From positions 3,353,768-3,417,767 of the forward strand of contig CM065300.1 in the NCBI GenBank assembly GCA_032871835.1: a DNA stretch of 64,000 bases. The letters run 5' to 3'. The stretch is from Dipteronia dyeriana. Lineage: Eukaryota > Streptophyta > Magnoliopsida > Sapindales > Sapindaceae. The notes beneath the pieces are model-generated. The model did not search any database, had not been told where the DNA came from, and saw only the letters and a list, made by a program, of their open reading frames with translations. The position numbers and the translations under genes are program-made. Below are positions 47,374 through 58,447 of the stretch, piece by piece (the first letter of the stretch is position 1; each line of letters opens with the position of its first letter).

Positions 47374-48426
47374 TAGAGATGGCAATGGGGCGGGTTTGGG
47401 ACAGGGTGGCCTTCCCCCCACCCCATCCCACCCCATCCCATTTATTTTTAGAAAACTCATCCCCTCATAAACCCCCACCTTAGATTGAGCGGGTTCGGGC
47501 GGGGTCGGGGTCGGGTTACAACGGTGAGTGTTTTCCCCATCCCCACCAATTTATAATTTTTTTATTTATTAAAATTATAAATATATTACCACTGAATATG
47601 ATAAAATATATAAAGTAGTAAATAATTCGATGAAACTATTAAAAAAACATCTCGTAAACTTAATTCTCACAAATAAATTATATCATTCTCAACCAAAAAC
47701 ACAAAGTATGAAGTCAAAATGTTCGAAAATCATAACGTTAATAATCTAATAGTTACATCTATTTCTCTTATTCTCTCTTCGTAATATCAACTTCATCTGG
47801 CATCTCCTCCAGATGTTGACACTCACTCACATGGTTTCTGCAACATTCCAAACCAATAAAAAAAATTGTATTCAATCTGATTTGAATAACAATAATGTAA
47901 TTTGATTTAATATACATGATTTATTTTACCTCATTACAATCTGGTTCTTCAAGACATGTGGAATGCTCAGTTGTAGTATAAAAATATGAAGCTAATCATA
48001 AGATAAAAAACTTACTGTATTTGAGGTTGAAGATTGAATGGTGAACTTTGAGTTGTTTGTGGAATAAAGACTTAGAGTTGCAGTTAGCGGCTAGGGTTTT
48101 TTTTAATTGTATTTTGTATTGTCACATTATGTTAAATAACGACAAATAGATGTAAAGTTATGGTTAATGTATTTATATATATTTCATTTTTATAGATATA
48201 TTTATTTTCTTTGAAACGACGTAGTTTAACTAAATATTATTTTAAACAGAGTGGGGTGGAGAGTATAAAACCCATCTCCATCCCATACCCATTGTGGGTT
48301 AAACTATATATCCTCATCCATGTTCCATCCCTACTAAATTGAAACTCGTTTCCATCCCAAAATTACAGGTCTCAACAGGACCCGTTCCCGCGAGACCCGT
48401 CCCCGCAGGTAATTTTACCATCCCTA
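47374..48426. mobile_element. Non-autonomous hAT element, 1,053 bp, perfect 8-bp target duplication
   Basis: The left end TAGAGATGGCAATGGGGCGG and the right end (other strand) TAGGGATGGTAAAATTACC resemble each other and the MITE at 8771. Flanks are TTTTAGTT at 47366-47373 and 48427-48434. Subterminal DNA is GC-rich with CCCCATCCC and GGGGTCGGG words. No transposase code is visible inside. Confidence 0.88.
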
Positions 48427-48434
48427 TTTTAGTT

Positions 48435-49849
48435 TGAATGATATGTATCCCGGATATATATTTATTTGTGATGTTTAGATGTAATTAGATTAATAAAAAG
48501 ACCGGTAAAAATCTAAATCACCAGAGAGGCAGAGAATGTGAAATTTCATAATTAATGCACTCTTCAGGGATCTCATATCTCAAAATCTGAGTTGGATAGG
48601 TTAAAAAATTAATGTCCTTTATCTTCAAAACAATAAATATGATTTTCTCATGGGAGTAGATTAAGAGCATTAATTAATAAATTAAAGAAAATTAAATTGA
48701 AGAGGTGGTCTGGCTAGGTTGCGCCGGCTTCATATGAATAAGTAAGCTCTGTGGACTTGACACGTCAAAGCTTCTACAATCGTACCATTTGGACGATTCT
48801 TTTAACACATTAAAAGAAAATCTTCACTGCTTTTAATGATCATCTTTTTTTCATTTTTATTTTAAAACATATTATTTTGGGGACTCACTTGCTCGTGTAC
48901 AATTTATACCAACTTACTTGCTCAATTTATATTACACTTGTTCTCTCCTGTATTCTCTACTCAACTTTGAGTACAGCCTGTGGATAAATAATAACTTATG
49001 ATGATTTTATGAATCGTAGTGATGATTTTATGAATCGTAGTAGTGATTTTTAACAATTTTCGACGAAATTATAAACCAATGTTAACTAATGTCAAATTGA
49101 AATATATAGATATAGAGATCTAGTTATCTTTCATATATTAAAAGTAGTTATCTGAATTGTATTAATAATTCTTAACAATTCTAAAATCGTATCTTCCATT
49201 TTTACTACAAATATAATATATATAAATAAAGAAAATGTTAATAAATAATCAAAAAAATTATTGATTTATTGTTTTTAATTATAAATTTATATTTTATTAT
49301 GTTTATCAAATGTAGCTTTGAATAGAAAAAATTATCACCCATTTTGTCTTTAATTTAATTGACATTTAAATTAAAATGTAATTGAAATATAATTTGAAAA
49401 ATCAACTCACATATAACTTGGAATTAAATGACTAAGTGAAGTAAAATTGAGGGACAATTTTATTTCAAATGGTCAAATATGATAAAAAACAATAAAATAT
49501 AAACGATGGTTAAAAACAATAAAGTAATAATTTTTTTGGTTTTTATGAATTCACCCGTATATATATATATATATAAAAAATGGTAGATAAGGAGGTTATA
49601 GTTTAATTGTTATATCATTTTCATGAGGGGTAAAGTTATCCAAGTGGATCAGTGTTAACTTGTTATTTAAGGACATATATTAAGGAGTAATGTCTAATGT
49701 TAAAGTTAAAGAATCTGATAAAAACAAAATATCACAAACTTCTAAATTTTGAGAAGATTATAATTAAAAAAAAATTAATTGATTTGTAATATTTAAAGAT
49801 AACATTAACGTGTTTCTTTAGAGCATAGATTAATAAAACTTTTGATAAC
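48435..49849. other. AT-rich spacer
   Basis: No gene supported. A 21-bp tandem duplication (GATGATTTTATGAATCGTAG, copies from 49000 and 49021) and a short (TA)n run near 49560 are the only notable items. Confidence 0.55.
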
Positions 49850-50715
49850 ATTATAAGAGTATGTATAATGTAAATATGTATTTTTTTTAGTTTCAAAATA
49901 ATATCACATCAGTGTTTTTATTCATTATTGACCCGCTTTTGAAGTTTTTTTTAGATAAATGCATATTCGTATCTTCAATGCAATTATCTAAAATCAAATA
50001 TACATCCATTTTATGACAAATCATAATAAAACAATTGTTACAATTTCTCTCCTCTTTTATCTTATAATTAAATGAACTTTAATTTTATTGGTGGAAAGAG
50101 TTAGAAATCCTAGTCGGCATTTCTAGAATAATTTTTAGAATTATAAGAGCATCTCCAATGTAAATATGCATTTAGAGAAAATTGACTGCCACATATGATA
50201 GATATTTAAAAAGTTAGAAAAATTATTTCCAATACAATTATCTAACTTTAATATGGAGATGATATGACAAAAAAATTAGAGAATATGGAGTTGAGTTTCT
50301 AATTTTAGAAACTCTTATAAAAACGTTTAATAGGATTTCTAACTCTTTCCACCGATAATATTAAAGCTAAAATAAAAGAGGAGAGAGAATGTAATAATTG
50401 TTTCATTATAATTGATCATAAAATTGATGCATATTTTGACTTTATATAATTGCATTAGAAATGTGATTATGCATTTCTAAAAAAAAAAATCAAAAGTAAA
50501 CCCATAATGAATAAAAATAGTGATGTGGTATTATTTAGAAACTCAAAAATACATATTTACATTGAAGATGTATTAAACTCAACTCCATATTCTCTAAAAA
50601 AAAATTCACCACATCATCACCATATTCAACTTAGATAATTCAATTAGAGATAATTTTTCTATTTTTTCAACTATCTGTCTTATATGGTAGTCGGTTTTCT
50701 CTAAATACATAGGAC
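49850..50715. mobile_element. Nested or interleaved MITEs with GAGCATCTCCAATG end
   Basis: Segment A (49850-50150) reappears inverted at about 50330-50575 (shared: AAATATGTATTTTT/CAAAAATACATATTTACAT and TTTCCACC/GGTGGAAA words). Segment B (50155-50320, from GAGCATCTCCAATGTAAATA) reappears inverted at about 50575-50710. The order A-B-A'-B' suggests one foldback element inserted in or beside another. No coding region or clear target duplication was found. Confidence 0.55.
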
Positions 50716-52928
50716 ATGTTCTGAAAAAATAAAATAAGCTAGTGTTTCTTGTAGTTATCTATTAATTATCAAATTTGCTTATCTATAAACAAATGAGGCG
50801 GTCACAATCTCAGTAACAAATCATATACAAATGTAGCATAGAGTTCTATAAATTTAATGAAAAAAATACAAGTAGATTGGTACGTGATTAATAAAACAAT
50901 TATCCAGCAATCGGACATGTTTCAAAAAGATAAGATAACATAAATCAATTATTATAGTCAATGCATGATAATGAAAGCAAACGAGAGAGTACAATTGTCA
51001 TGTAACAACATAATATATAAATTATCTGATCTCACTATATGAAGAACCGATCCAAAATAAATTTTGAGTTCATTTTACACCGGTATAAATTCGGACCACG
51101 AGCTCACATAATCACTTCTCTTTATTTTTCTCGAATTATATAGGATAAATTAATTGTACTTAATTAGTTACCTTCAATTAATGGTCATAAAAAATGCAAT
51201 TTGAGTTGCTTAATTAAAAACAGCATACAAATAATTAAAGGGCAGTTTCAATTTGCATGAACAACACTCCACGCAAAAACTTTTCTTTTTGTTTACACAT
51301 TAATTGAAATTTATTGTATTTGTTGCTTACTAATTCATAACTTCTAAATTTGGTTTCAACAACACTTAAAGTGTACATTTTTCCATTGGCTAATTAAAAA
51401 GGGTTTACCTCAAAAAAAAAAATTAAAAAAAAACTGCCACCCATTGTATTAGGAATCTCAAAGTAAATTAAATCATACTATTTTGTGGTATCATTTTTCT
51501 TTAATAGACACACAATTTCTATATATTTATAACATACTAATACGTATCACTACTTTTATCGTGTAAATAACAAAATTTCAATCATAATAATACACATAAC
51601 AAAAGTGTAGTGTATAAATATATCTAAACGTGTGTAAATAACAAAATTTCAATCATAATAATACACATAACAAAAGTGTAGTGTATAAATATATCTAAAT
51701 GTGTGCCAATAGGAGAAAAATTGTTTTGTAGTGACTAACACAAACTTAATATGTTGAGTTTTAATAGCACCAAAACAGTGAAACAGATAGAAATGCTTTT
51801 ACTTAACTTATAGACTTGATAAATCTGGATCAAAGAAAAAATATGCCTGGACCAAATGCATAAAAAAAAAGGAAAGATTTATTTTGCATGTGTATTTTAA
51901 CTGTATTTCTATCCAATTTATTAAGTTAATACTAGTCTCACAAAATTAACACCAAAAACTGCTAAAAATTTTAAGAAGTCGATTAATAGAGTTAACATAT
52001 ATACTACAATATTCCAAAGTAAGCATATAATTAAACACCAACCTCTCAAGCTATGTTTAAAACCTCTTTAACAGTGTTTGCTTATAAAACTCAAAATTGA
52101 TTTTAGAATAAGTCAAGGTTGATAAATAATAAACCTATCACATCCGTACCAATAAAATTATAAGTTCAAATCATATCCGTCTTTAATTAACCCTCCAAAT
52201 CATTCTAGATAACCCTTAAATCTTTCATAGGTACATTGGCATATTTGTGGAGGCCGGTTTGGTTCTGTGGGCTGTGGGTGGGTGAGCCAACAGTATTAGA
52301 AAATTCCAAAATCATCTATATATACCAAAACAGCTCAGTGCACTTGTGCATGCATGATCAAGATTCAAGAGTCAAGACAGACTTTTTTTCTTCCTTTTTT
52401 CTTCTTTTTTTTCTTCAAACAAGTTAATTAGCTAGTCAGCTGGACCCATCAGAGATTAAATTAAAATATTAGTTGAATTTCCTTGTCACGTTTTTCTGAT
52501 TCGATCAATCAAATTAACTTATCAACCAGCAGCTCCAGCACACATGCACTCCATAACATCAGTAGAAAACAAACAAAACAAACAAAACAAACAAAACAAA
52601 ACAAAAGGCGGTAATTACTAATTAGTAACTGCTTGTAAGTAGTTGTATCATAAATTTTTATTTCAACACATTTAAAATATGTAATCCATTGGTTTTTTTT
52701 TTTTTTTAAGAGATTTTTTTCACTACAATTAATTTAAATGGAAAGAGTAGGGGTTGGTAAATGGTACTCGGCTACTCGCACGAGACTGCAACTGGGATTG
52801 ATCAGAGTCAAAAGAAAGAAAAGATAACGTACAAGTCGAAGAAGAAGAAGAAAAAATAACAAAAAATAAAATAACAAGAGAGATACGTGGCAGTTAAAAA
52901 GCACTAAAAGTCAAATCGCTGGCTACGC
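50716..52928. other. AT-rich spacer upstream of the FLZ gene
   Basis: No gene is supported. It contains the 71-bp duplication (51561-51702), an (AAACA)n microsatellite (about 52567-52602) and short AT-driven frames. Confidence 0.55.
51561..51702. repeat. 71-bp direct tandem duplication
   Basis: Copies 51561-51631 and 51632-51702 start GTGTAAATAACAAAATTTCA and are almost identical, so the duplication looks young. Confidence 0.93.
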
Positions 52929-52964
52929 TTGATCGTCCTAATTACTGCTCCAATTCATAACTTA

Positions 52965-52975
52965 GTGGGTCCCAC
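52965..52975 (+). promoter_or_regulatory. Candidate TCP-factor site upstream of the FLZ gene
   Basis: GTGGGTCCCAC is an exact match to the palindromic plant TCP consensus GTGGGNCCCAC. It lies about 175 bp before the FLZ start codon. Function is inferred from the motif alone. Confidence 0.45.
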
Positions 52976-53141
52976 CATCACGTACAAACCTATCTCAGTA
53001 TCTCTCTTCTTCTTCTATTTTTTTTTTTTAGATTTCTTCTTCCCCATTTCTACTTTGAACCAGAGAGTCTCTCTCTCTCACTCAACTCTTCTTCGATTTT
53101 TAAAAAAATATATAAGAAAACGAAGAAGTAGAAGAAGAAGA

Positions 53142-53195
53142 ATGAGATATGGTAGGTTTGAGTATAGTTTTGGAGAACCAAAAACATGGTGGTGA
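53142..53195 (+). other. Upstream ORF overlapping the FLZ start
   Basis: An ATG at 53142, 7 bases before the FLZ start, opens a 17-codon frame (MRYGRFEYSFGEPKTWW) that overlaps the FLZ code out of frame and stops at 53195. It has A at -3 and A at +4; the FLZ ATG has G at -3 and G at +4. Confidence 0.5.
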
Positions 53196-53740
53196 TTATG
53201 CTGGTAATTATTTTAACAAGAGCCCACAAGTTATCAGCAAAGCTACCATGATTTTAAACAACCACCACCACCACAAACACTCCTCTTCTTCTCCATCTCC
53301 TACGTCGACAACAACTTTCCCAGTTCCCATTTTTCTCCAGCAATGTTTTCTCTGCAAACAAACACTCTTACCTGGCAAAGACATCTACATGTACAAGTAA
53401 GCAACTTTTTCTTTGACTTCTTTCAACTTTACCGGATATTTATTTGTTGTTAATATTCAGAGTTTCTAAGCAGAACCCAGATCTTATTTTTTGGTTTTTG
53501 TATATATTTTGCAGGGGAGATAGAGGTTTTTGTAGCGTGGAGTGCAGGTGCAGACAAATATTCATGGACGAAGAAGAGAGCTTGAAGAAAGACAACTGTT
53601 CAGTCGCCGCCATGAAAGTCAAACCAACCTCTGCTTCTTCTGCTTCTTCTTCTTCTTCTTCTTCCTCAACTTCTGCTTCTCGTCACCACCACAACCACCG
53701 TAAAGGAACCAGAAACGGAGCGGGTGGCTTTGTGTACTAA
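53149..53740 (+). CDS. FCS-like zinc finger (FLZ/DUF581) protein
   Basis: Predicted 157-residue FLZ protein; plant FLZ proteins are small adaptors that bind SnRK1 kinase. Exon 1 (53149-53396) ends TACAA|GTAAGC and exon 2 (53515-53740) follows TTTGCAG, joining in phase 2. The spliced zinc finger is FLQQCFLCKQTLLPGKDIYM then YKGDRGFCSVECRCRQI, with both Cys pairs (CxxC ... CxxxC) and the Phe-Cys-Ser hallmark intact. The intron splits the finger at the Lys-Gly-Asp, as is usual in this family. The N-terminus has a His run and Ser/Thr-rich stretch; the C-terminus is Ser- and His-rich and basic. An overlapping upstream ORF may affect translation. Confidence 0.95.
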
Positions 53741-54374
53741 AACAGAAAAAAGAAAAAGAAAAAGAAAAAGAAAAGGTTTCATTTACTTTCCCGTTTTAAC
53801 CTTCCCTAATTTTGTAATGACCACCATGTATTTTGTAGTTTAATTGCCTAAAAAAAACAAGATATGGCGCTCACTTGTTTGGAGTAAATTTTTTTTTTGT
53901 GATGGGGACATTTTATTTTTCCGATGGTTGAAAGTGAAGGGTAATTATGGTAACTTATTGTATTTTACATGTTTAAAAGTGATTATGTTAGCTTAGTTAA
54001 TTAAAATTATTATTGGATTCTGGTTTCCGAGATATTAAATCTGATGGGATTTATTGTTCGAGGAGGAAAGGCTATCTCATCCATATTTTTATTTGAATTT
54101 ATTTTTAAAAATTTATCATGAGAAATACATATCTATATTTTTAATATAATTTAAATTTAAATTAATATTTTTAGAAGTGTTTTTAAAATTAAAAGTTTAA
54201 CTTTATATTTTTTATTAATATTAAAATTATATTATAATTAAATAAAAGATTTTTTTTTTGAAATTTTTAATTTTTTAAATGTAAATTAAAAATACATTAA
54301 GTTGTCAAACAAATAGTGTTTTGTTTTTGTTGGGTTAAAAATGAAAAGATAAATAGAATAAGCTTTTTATGAGT
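53741..54374. other. FLZ 3' region and spacer
   Basis: An AGAAAA-rich run follows the stop. No further gene is supported. Confidence 0.5.
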
Positions 54375-54968
54375 TTAATTAATATTGTATTCGTATAGGA
54401 CTTTTATAATAATTGTATTTTTTTTATCGATTAATTATTTAATTAGTTTTAAAATTTAAAATGGTTAGATTATTTATGAATTAATTATTTTATTATAATA
54501 ATTATTATATTTAAAAAATTTATCATTATAAAATTAATTAATTAACTATTTCTTTCGTTTATACGGTGTGAGATTTTATTATAAATAAAATATAATTATT
54601 TAACTAACTGTTTCTTACTCTTAAAAACATTTTTATCAATTTGTTTTAATTTTATTTTTTAAAAAAATAAAAAAATAAAAAAATAGCTAGTTAATTAATT
54701 AAATTTTATTTATAATAAAATATATAGCCGTTTAAATAAAAAATGTTAGTTAATTAATTTTATTATAATAAAATTCTTAAAAATAATAATTATTATAATA
54801 AAATAATTAATTATTGGGTAATATAGTCATTTTAAATATTAAGATTAGTTAAACAATTAATCAATAATAATAAGGGAAAGTTTGTACAATTTTGGTAAAA
54901 GTTACATATAAATTACATATGAGTGTAATATTGATTAAACTTATGAGAAGTTTGTATAATTTTCTCAA
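54375..54968. mobile_element. Foldback MITE, copy 2 (same family as 17743-18362)
   Basis: It shares with copy 1 the words TTATTATAATAAAATT, CAATTAATCAATAAT-type segments and ATGAGTGTAATATTGATTAA. The left arm (about 54395-54630) and right arm (about 54690-54960) are inverted repeats around an A-rich centre near 54660. Confidence 0.78.
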
Positions 54969-56530
54969 AATAAAATGATAGCATATACACCATCTTTTAA
55001 TATATGTGGTAGTATATCTCATTTTTATATTCAGAGTGAGGGGTTTAAATTTAGCATACACATTTTATAAATATATGTGAAGTTTTTTTTTTCTTTCCAG
55101 ATATTATTGAAAGTAATTATTTTTCGTTACGAGAATAGCTATATACAGAGTGTATATATATTGTTTAATCTTAATAGACTTATGTATTTATAAGTAATAG
55201 TGCCTGTACTACTTTAAAAAAACGACAGTATCTTTTTTTTTTCTATATAGCACATCAGAGGCTTCAAACCGAACGAACGTATTTTCCAACCGAACGAACG
55301 TATTTTACGGTCCGATGAAATGAAGATGTGCATTTTAGTGGGATTATATATGGAATGTCTACATTACGCACTGAGAGTACAGTAGTGGACCTGTTAGTGG
55401 ACAACTTTCTGGGAGTAGATATAGCTAGTGAGTAGTGATTGAAGAATTGGCAAATGATAACAATGGTATATATATATGTATATAATGAGAACATTATTGT
55501 TGAAAAAGTATCACCCAAGGACCTTGAATTTTATATAATTAAACAAAAATCACTATAGTTTTCATTTCAAGATATTGCATATATGCATTGAATCATGGAG
55601 ATGATTCTTCTTCTAGCTTGAAAATAACAACATTAATGTCAGCAAAGTTTTGATGAAAAACATACTACTTGTTCAAACAAAATTTAAACTAGTTCAAATA
55701 AAATTTAAATGATAATAATTTTACCTACAAATCGTAAATTATGATGATGGTAATTTGTTTAGTTTCAAAATATGTATGTTAGAATTTACAAACTCTTGAT
55801 GATAAGAATCTAAATTATTGTTTCGAATTGTCCGATCTTTAAATTTACTTCTTGGAAAACAAAGGTATATTATCACATGTATAGATTCTCTTCTTGTTTG
55901 AAACTTTTATACACCGAATAAATATATAGATACTATGGTTTGTAATTATGGAAAATAAAAAATATATGACCAAAAAACCAAATTGATTATATACTAATTA
56001 TATTCATCATATTCTTTGAAACCGTGAAGAGCTCAGCTGGCTCTAGAGATTCGTTTCATGAAAGGCAGTAGTAATTAAAGTTTTTAATGGGCGATGCAAT
56101 GCAAGCACTTCTCTTTCTCTATATGCAATTATGGAGTTAGATAGATATATGATGTTGGTAGGTTGAGACAAGATATGTTCTCATCAGGTGTTACAAAATA
56201 ACCAACAGGAAGAAGAAAGCTCCAATGTGCCAGCCCATTAAAGGAAAATGATGCACAGGAAGAGAGGAGGACAGCACACAAATCATATAGACTAGATATG
56301 ATCGATATGATCGGTGCCAACGTTATGTCTTTGAAGTTGAATACTGAATTTACGACATTCAATTCAAATTCGCTGTATTACAAAGTTCAAACATAAACTA
56401 TACATTTAACATGAACTAGCAAAGTTGAATGTTAAGAGTTCTGTTAATCACGAAAACAATATTTGTATTTCTAGGTCAAGGGACCCATTGCTCCATTAGG
56501 GTTAGAAAAAGGGTAGGTTAACAAAAGTAA
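54969..56530. other. AT-rich spacer
   Basis: No gene supported. A 21-bp tandem duplication (CCGAACGAACGTATTTT, copies from about 55269 and 55291) is the only local repeat noted. Confidence 0.55.
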
Positions 56531-56533
56531 GTA

Positions 56534-57540
56534 TATATATATAGTTTGATGGGTATAAGAAAAAGGTTAAGAATTAGGACAAGAGAAGCTTTAACTTTAG
56601 CTATGTGCCCAACCCCAAGCAGTAGTTTTCAATGTTGGAACCCTAGAAAGAGATCAGGTACTAAATTGGAATATATAGAGCCTGTCACTTACCTGTCATT
56701 ATGCTCTTGCTACAGTCCACTAATTTTCCCTTGAAAGGAACAGTTTGGTACTCTTGTTGCTTCTCTACCTTTCATGAAATCTCAAAACTTTTTTTTTTTG
56801 GATATGGAATATATTTTTCCACTTGTGTGTGCACAAAAGAATAATCTTAGGACTTATTAGAATTTAGTTTATACCTGGAATCTGAAAGTTTGATGGGAGC
56901 CTCTAGATTCCTAATTTATAGACTACCAAAGTCGTAAATTTCAATAAAAAATTCTTATTTTAAACCAAATAAAAAGAAAGATTGAAAGATTTATAGGTAC
57001 GAAAGAAAATCATCAATAGTTACATTATATGTATAAGGGCGAAAAGATTGAATAGTTTTGATCTTGTAAATGCAAGGGTTCATGAAAAATCAGAAAAGTT
57101 ATTTTTTTGATTCCTATCGTATGTATTTAGAACCAATCTTTTAGATTCTGGAAAGTGTTGCAGGGACTCGAAACCCGTGCCCAATTGGAAAACCAAGCAA
57201 GGATTATCGACAAGAGAGTGGCCATGGCTCTCAGAATCCCACCATGGACTCACTCACAGGTGGAAATGTATGTACACTTTGGATACTTCTTGCACGCTCG
57301 GCCAAGAACAATGCTCTGAAATTCATTTGTATTCATGTGAAGTGGGGCAGTGCAGATTCTCTCTCACACATTTAATAATGCCTGCAACATTTGTATCTTA
57401 TTGGTTTCTTCTGCTTTTCAGCCTAACACTTCTTTGTAGCTGTTTTGATGCGTTTTGGGAACAGTTTCTTTGTAAAGTTTTCAACAAAATTCATCCAGGC
57501 CCGATTTTCCAGCTACCAGATTCATCCAATGGTTGAAGAT
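56534..57540 (+). other. Possible transcribed region of unknown nature
   Basis: Two GC-richer islands stand out from their AT-rich surroundings: 56546-56740 (open frame starting MGIRKRLRIRTREALTLAMC after an initial Met) and 57160-57540. The first has a candidate donor (ATCAG|GTACTA) and the second is preceded by an acceptor-like GTGTTGCAG (about 57165). The frame 57177-57536 has one hydrophobic stretch (FVSYWFLLLFSLTLL). I recognise no family, and no spliced frame is convincing. A long non-coding RNA is as likely as a protein. Confidence 0.3.
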
Positions 57541-57947
57541 TTGAACTCTATTTCATTCTCAAAATCCAAGTTTGAATGGATGTCAAAATCTTCAAAGCAA
57601 AACTAGAACATGACTTGCAACATAATCAATGTGAAATATTAATATAATTGGTAAATCGGAAGTTCAAATCACATAATGAATACATTCAGATCAGTGCCCG
57701 TGAAATCGGAAAAATCAGTCAGAGAAAATGATTAACCAAAAGACTGCATTTCACATCCATTCCATTCTAAGTTTTCAAACGCCGGTTGAAGTGAATTCAA
57801 ATATACAAGTTAGACACAAGAATCTCCGAAGAGAGGTTTCATCTGTCCATGAGTTTCAATTAATACATACAAGCACTAACTATAGCATCATAAACATAAC
57901 ACTCTTATCATTTTCACCATCAGCACAAATGTTTGCCAACATCATCA

Positions 57948-58401
57948 TTAACCAGATTTGAATAGCAAAACAGCTTTCTGATCCAAATAGAAATAAACAA
58001 AGTGGTTTGTTTCGTGAGTCACATATGAACCTGTACAAAAAACCGAGAAAAACGAACGTTATTCGAAAAGCAATGTGTTCTCAAGGCAGTACACAAAAAC
58101 AAAACAAATTGCTTTCTTGAAAAATCGAGTCAGATGACCAAGCTAAACTGAGCCTGGAGCTTTTCAAATCTGGGATTATTTAGAGGTAAAATGCCATTAA
58201 AGAATTTAAAGCATTCATATGCTAGCAAATGTTATTCAAGTCTGGCAGCAGAACTAACTACTTGATCCGGGGACAAGGCCGGTGAGCAAACATGTGCAAA
58301 ACTAACTATTTGGTATTCAGATTACTCTAAACAAACATGATTTCCAATTCACATTGATTAAAACAAAAATTTCTACTAATAAAACTATTAGCTAATACTT
58401 T

Positions 58402-58447
<46 letters not shown>

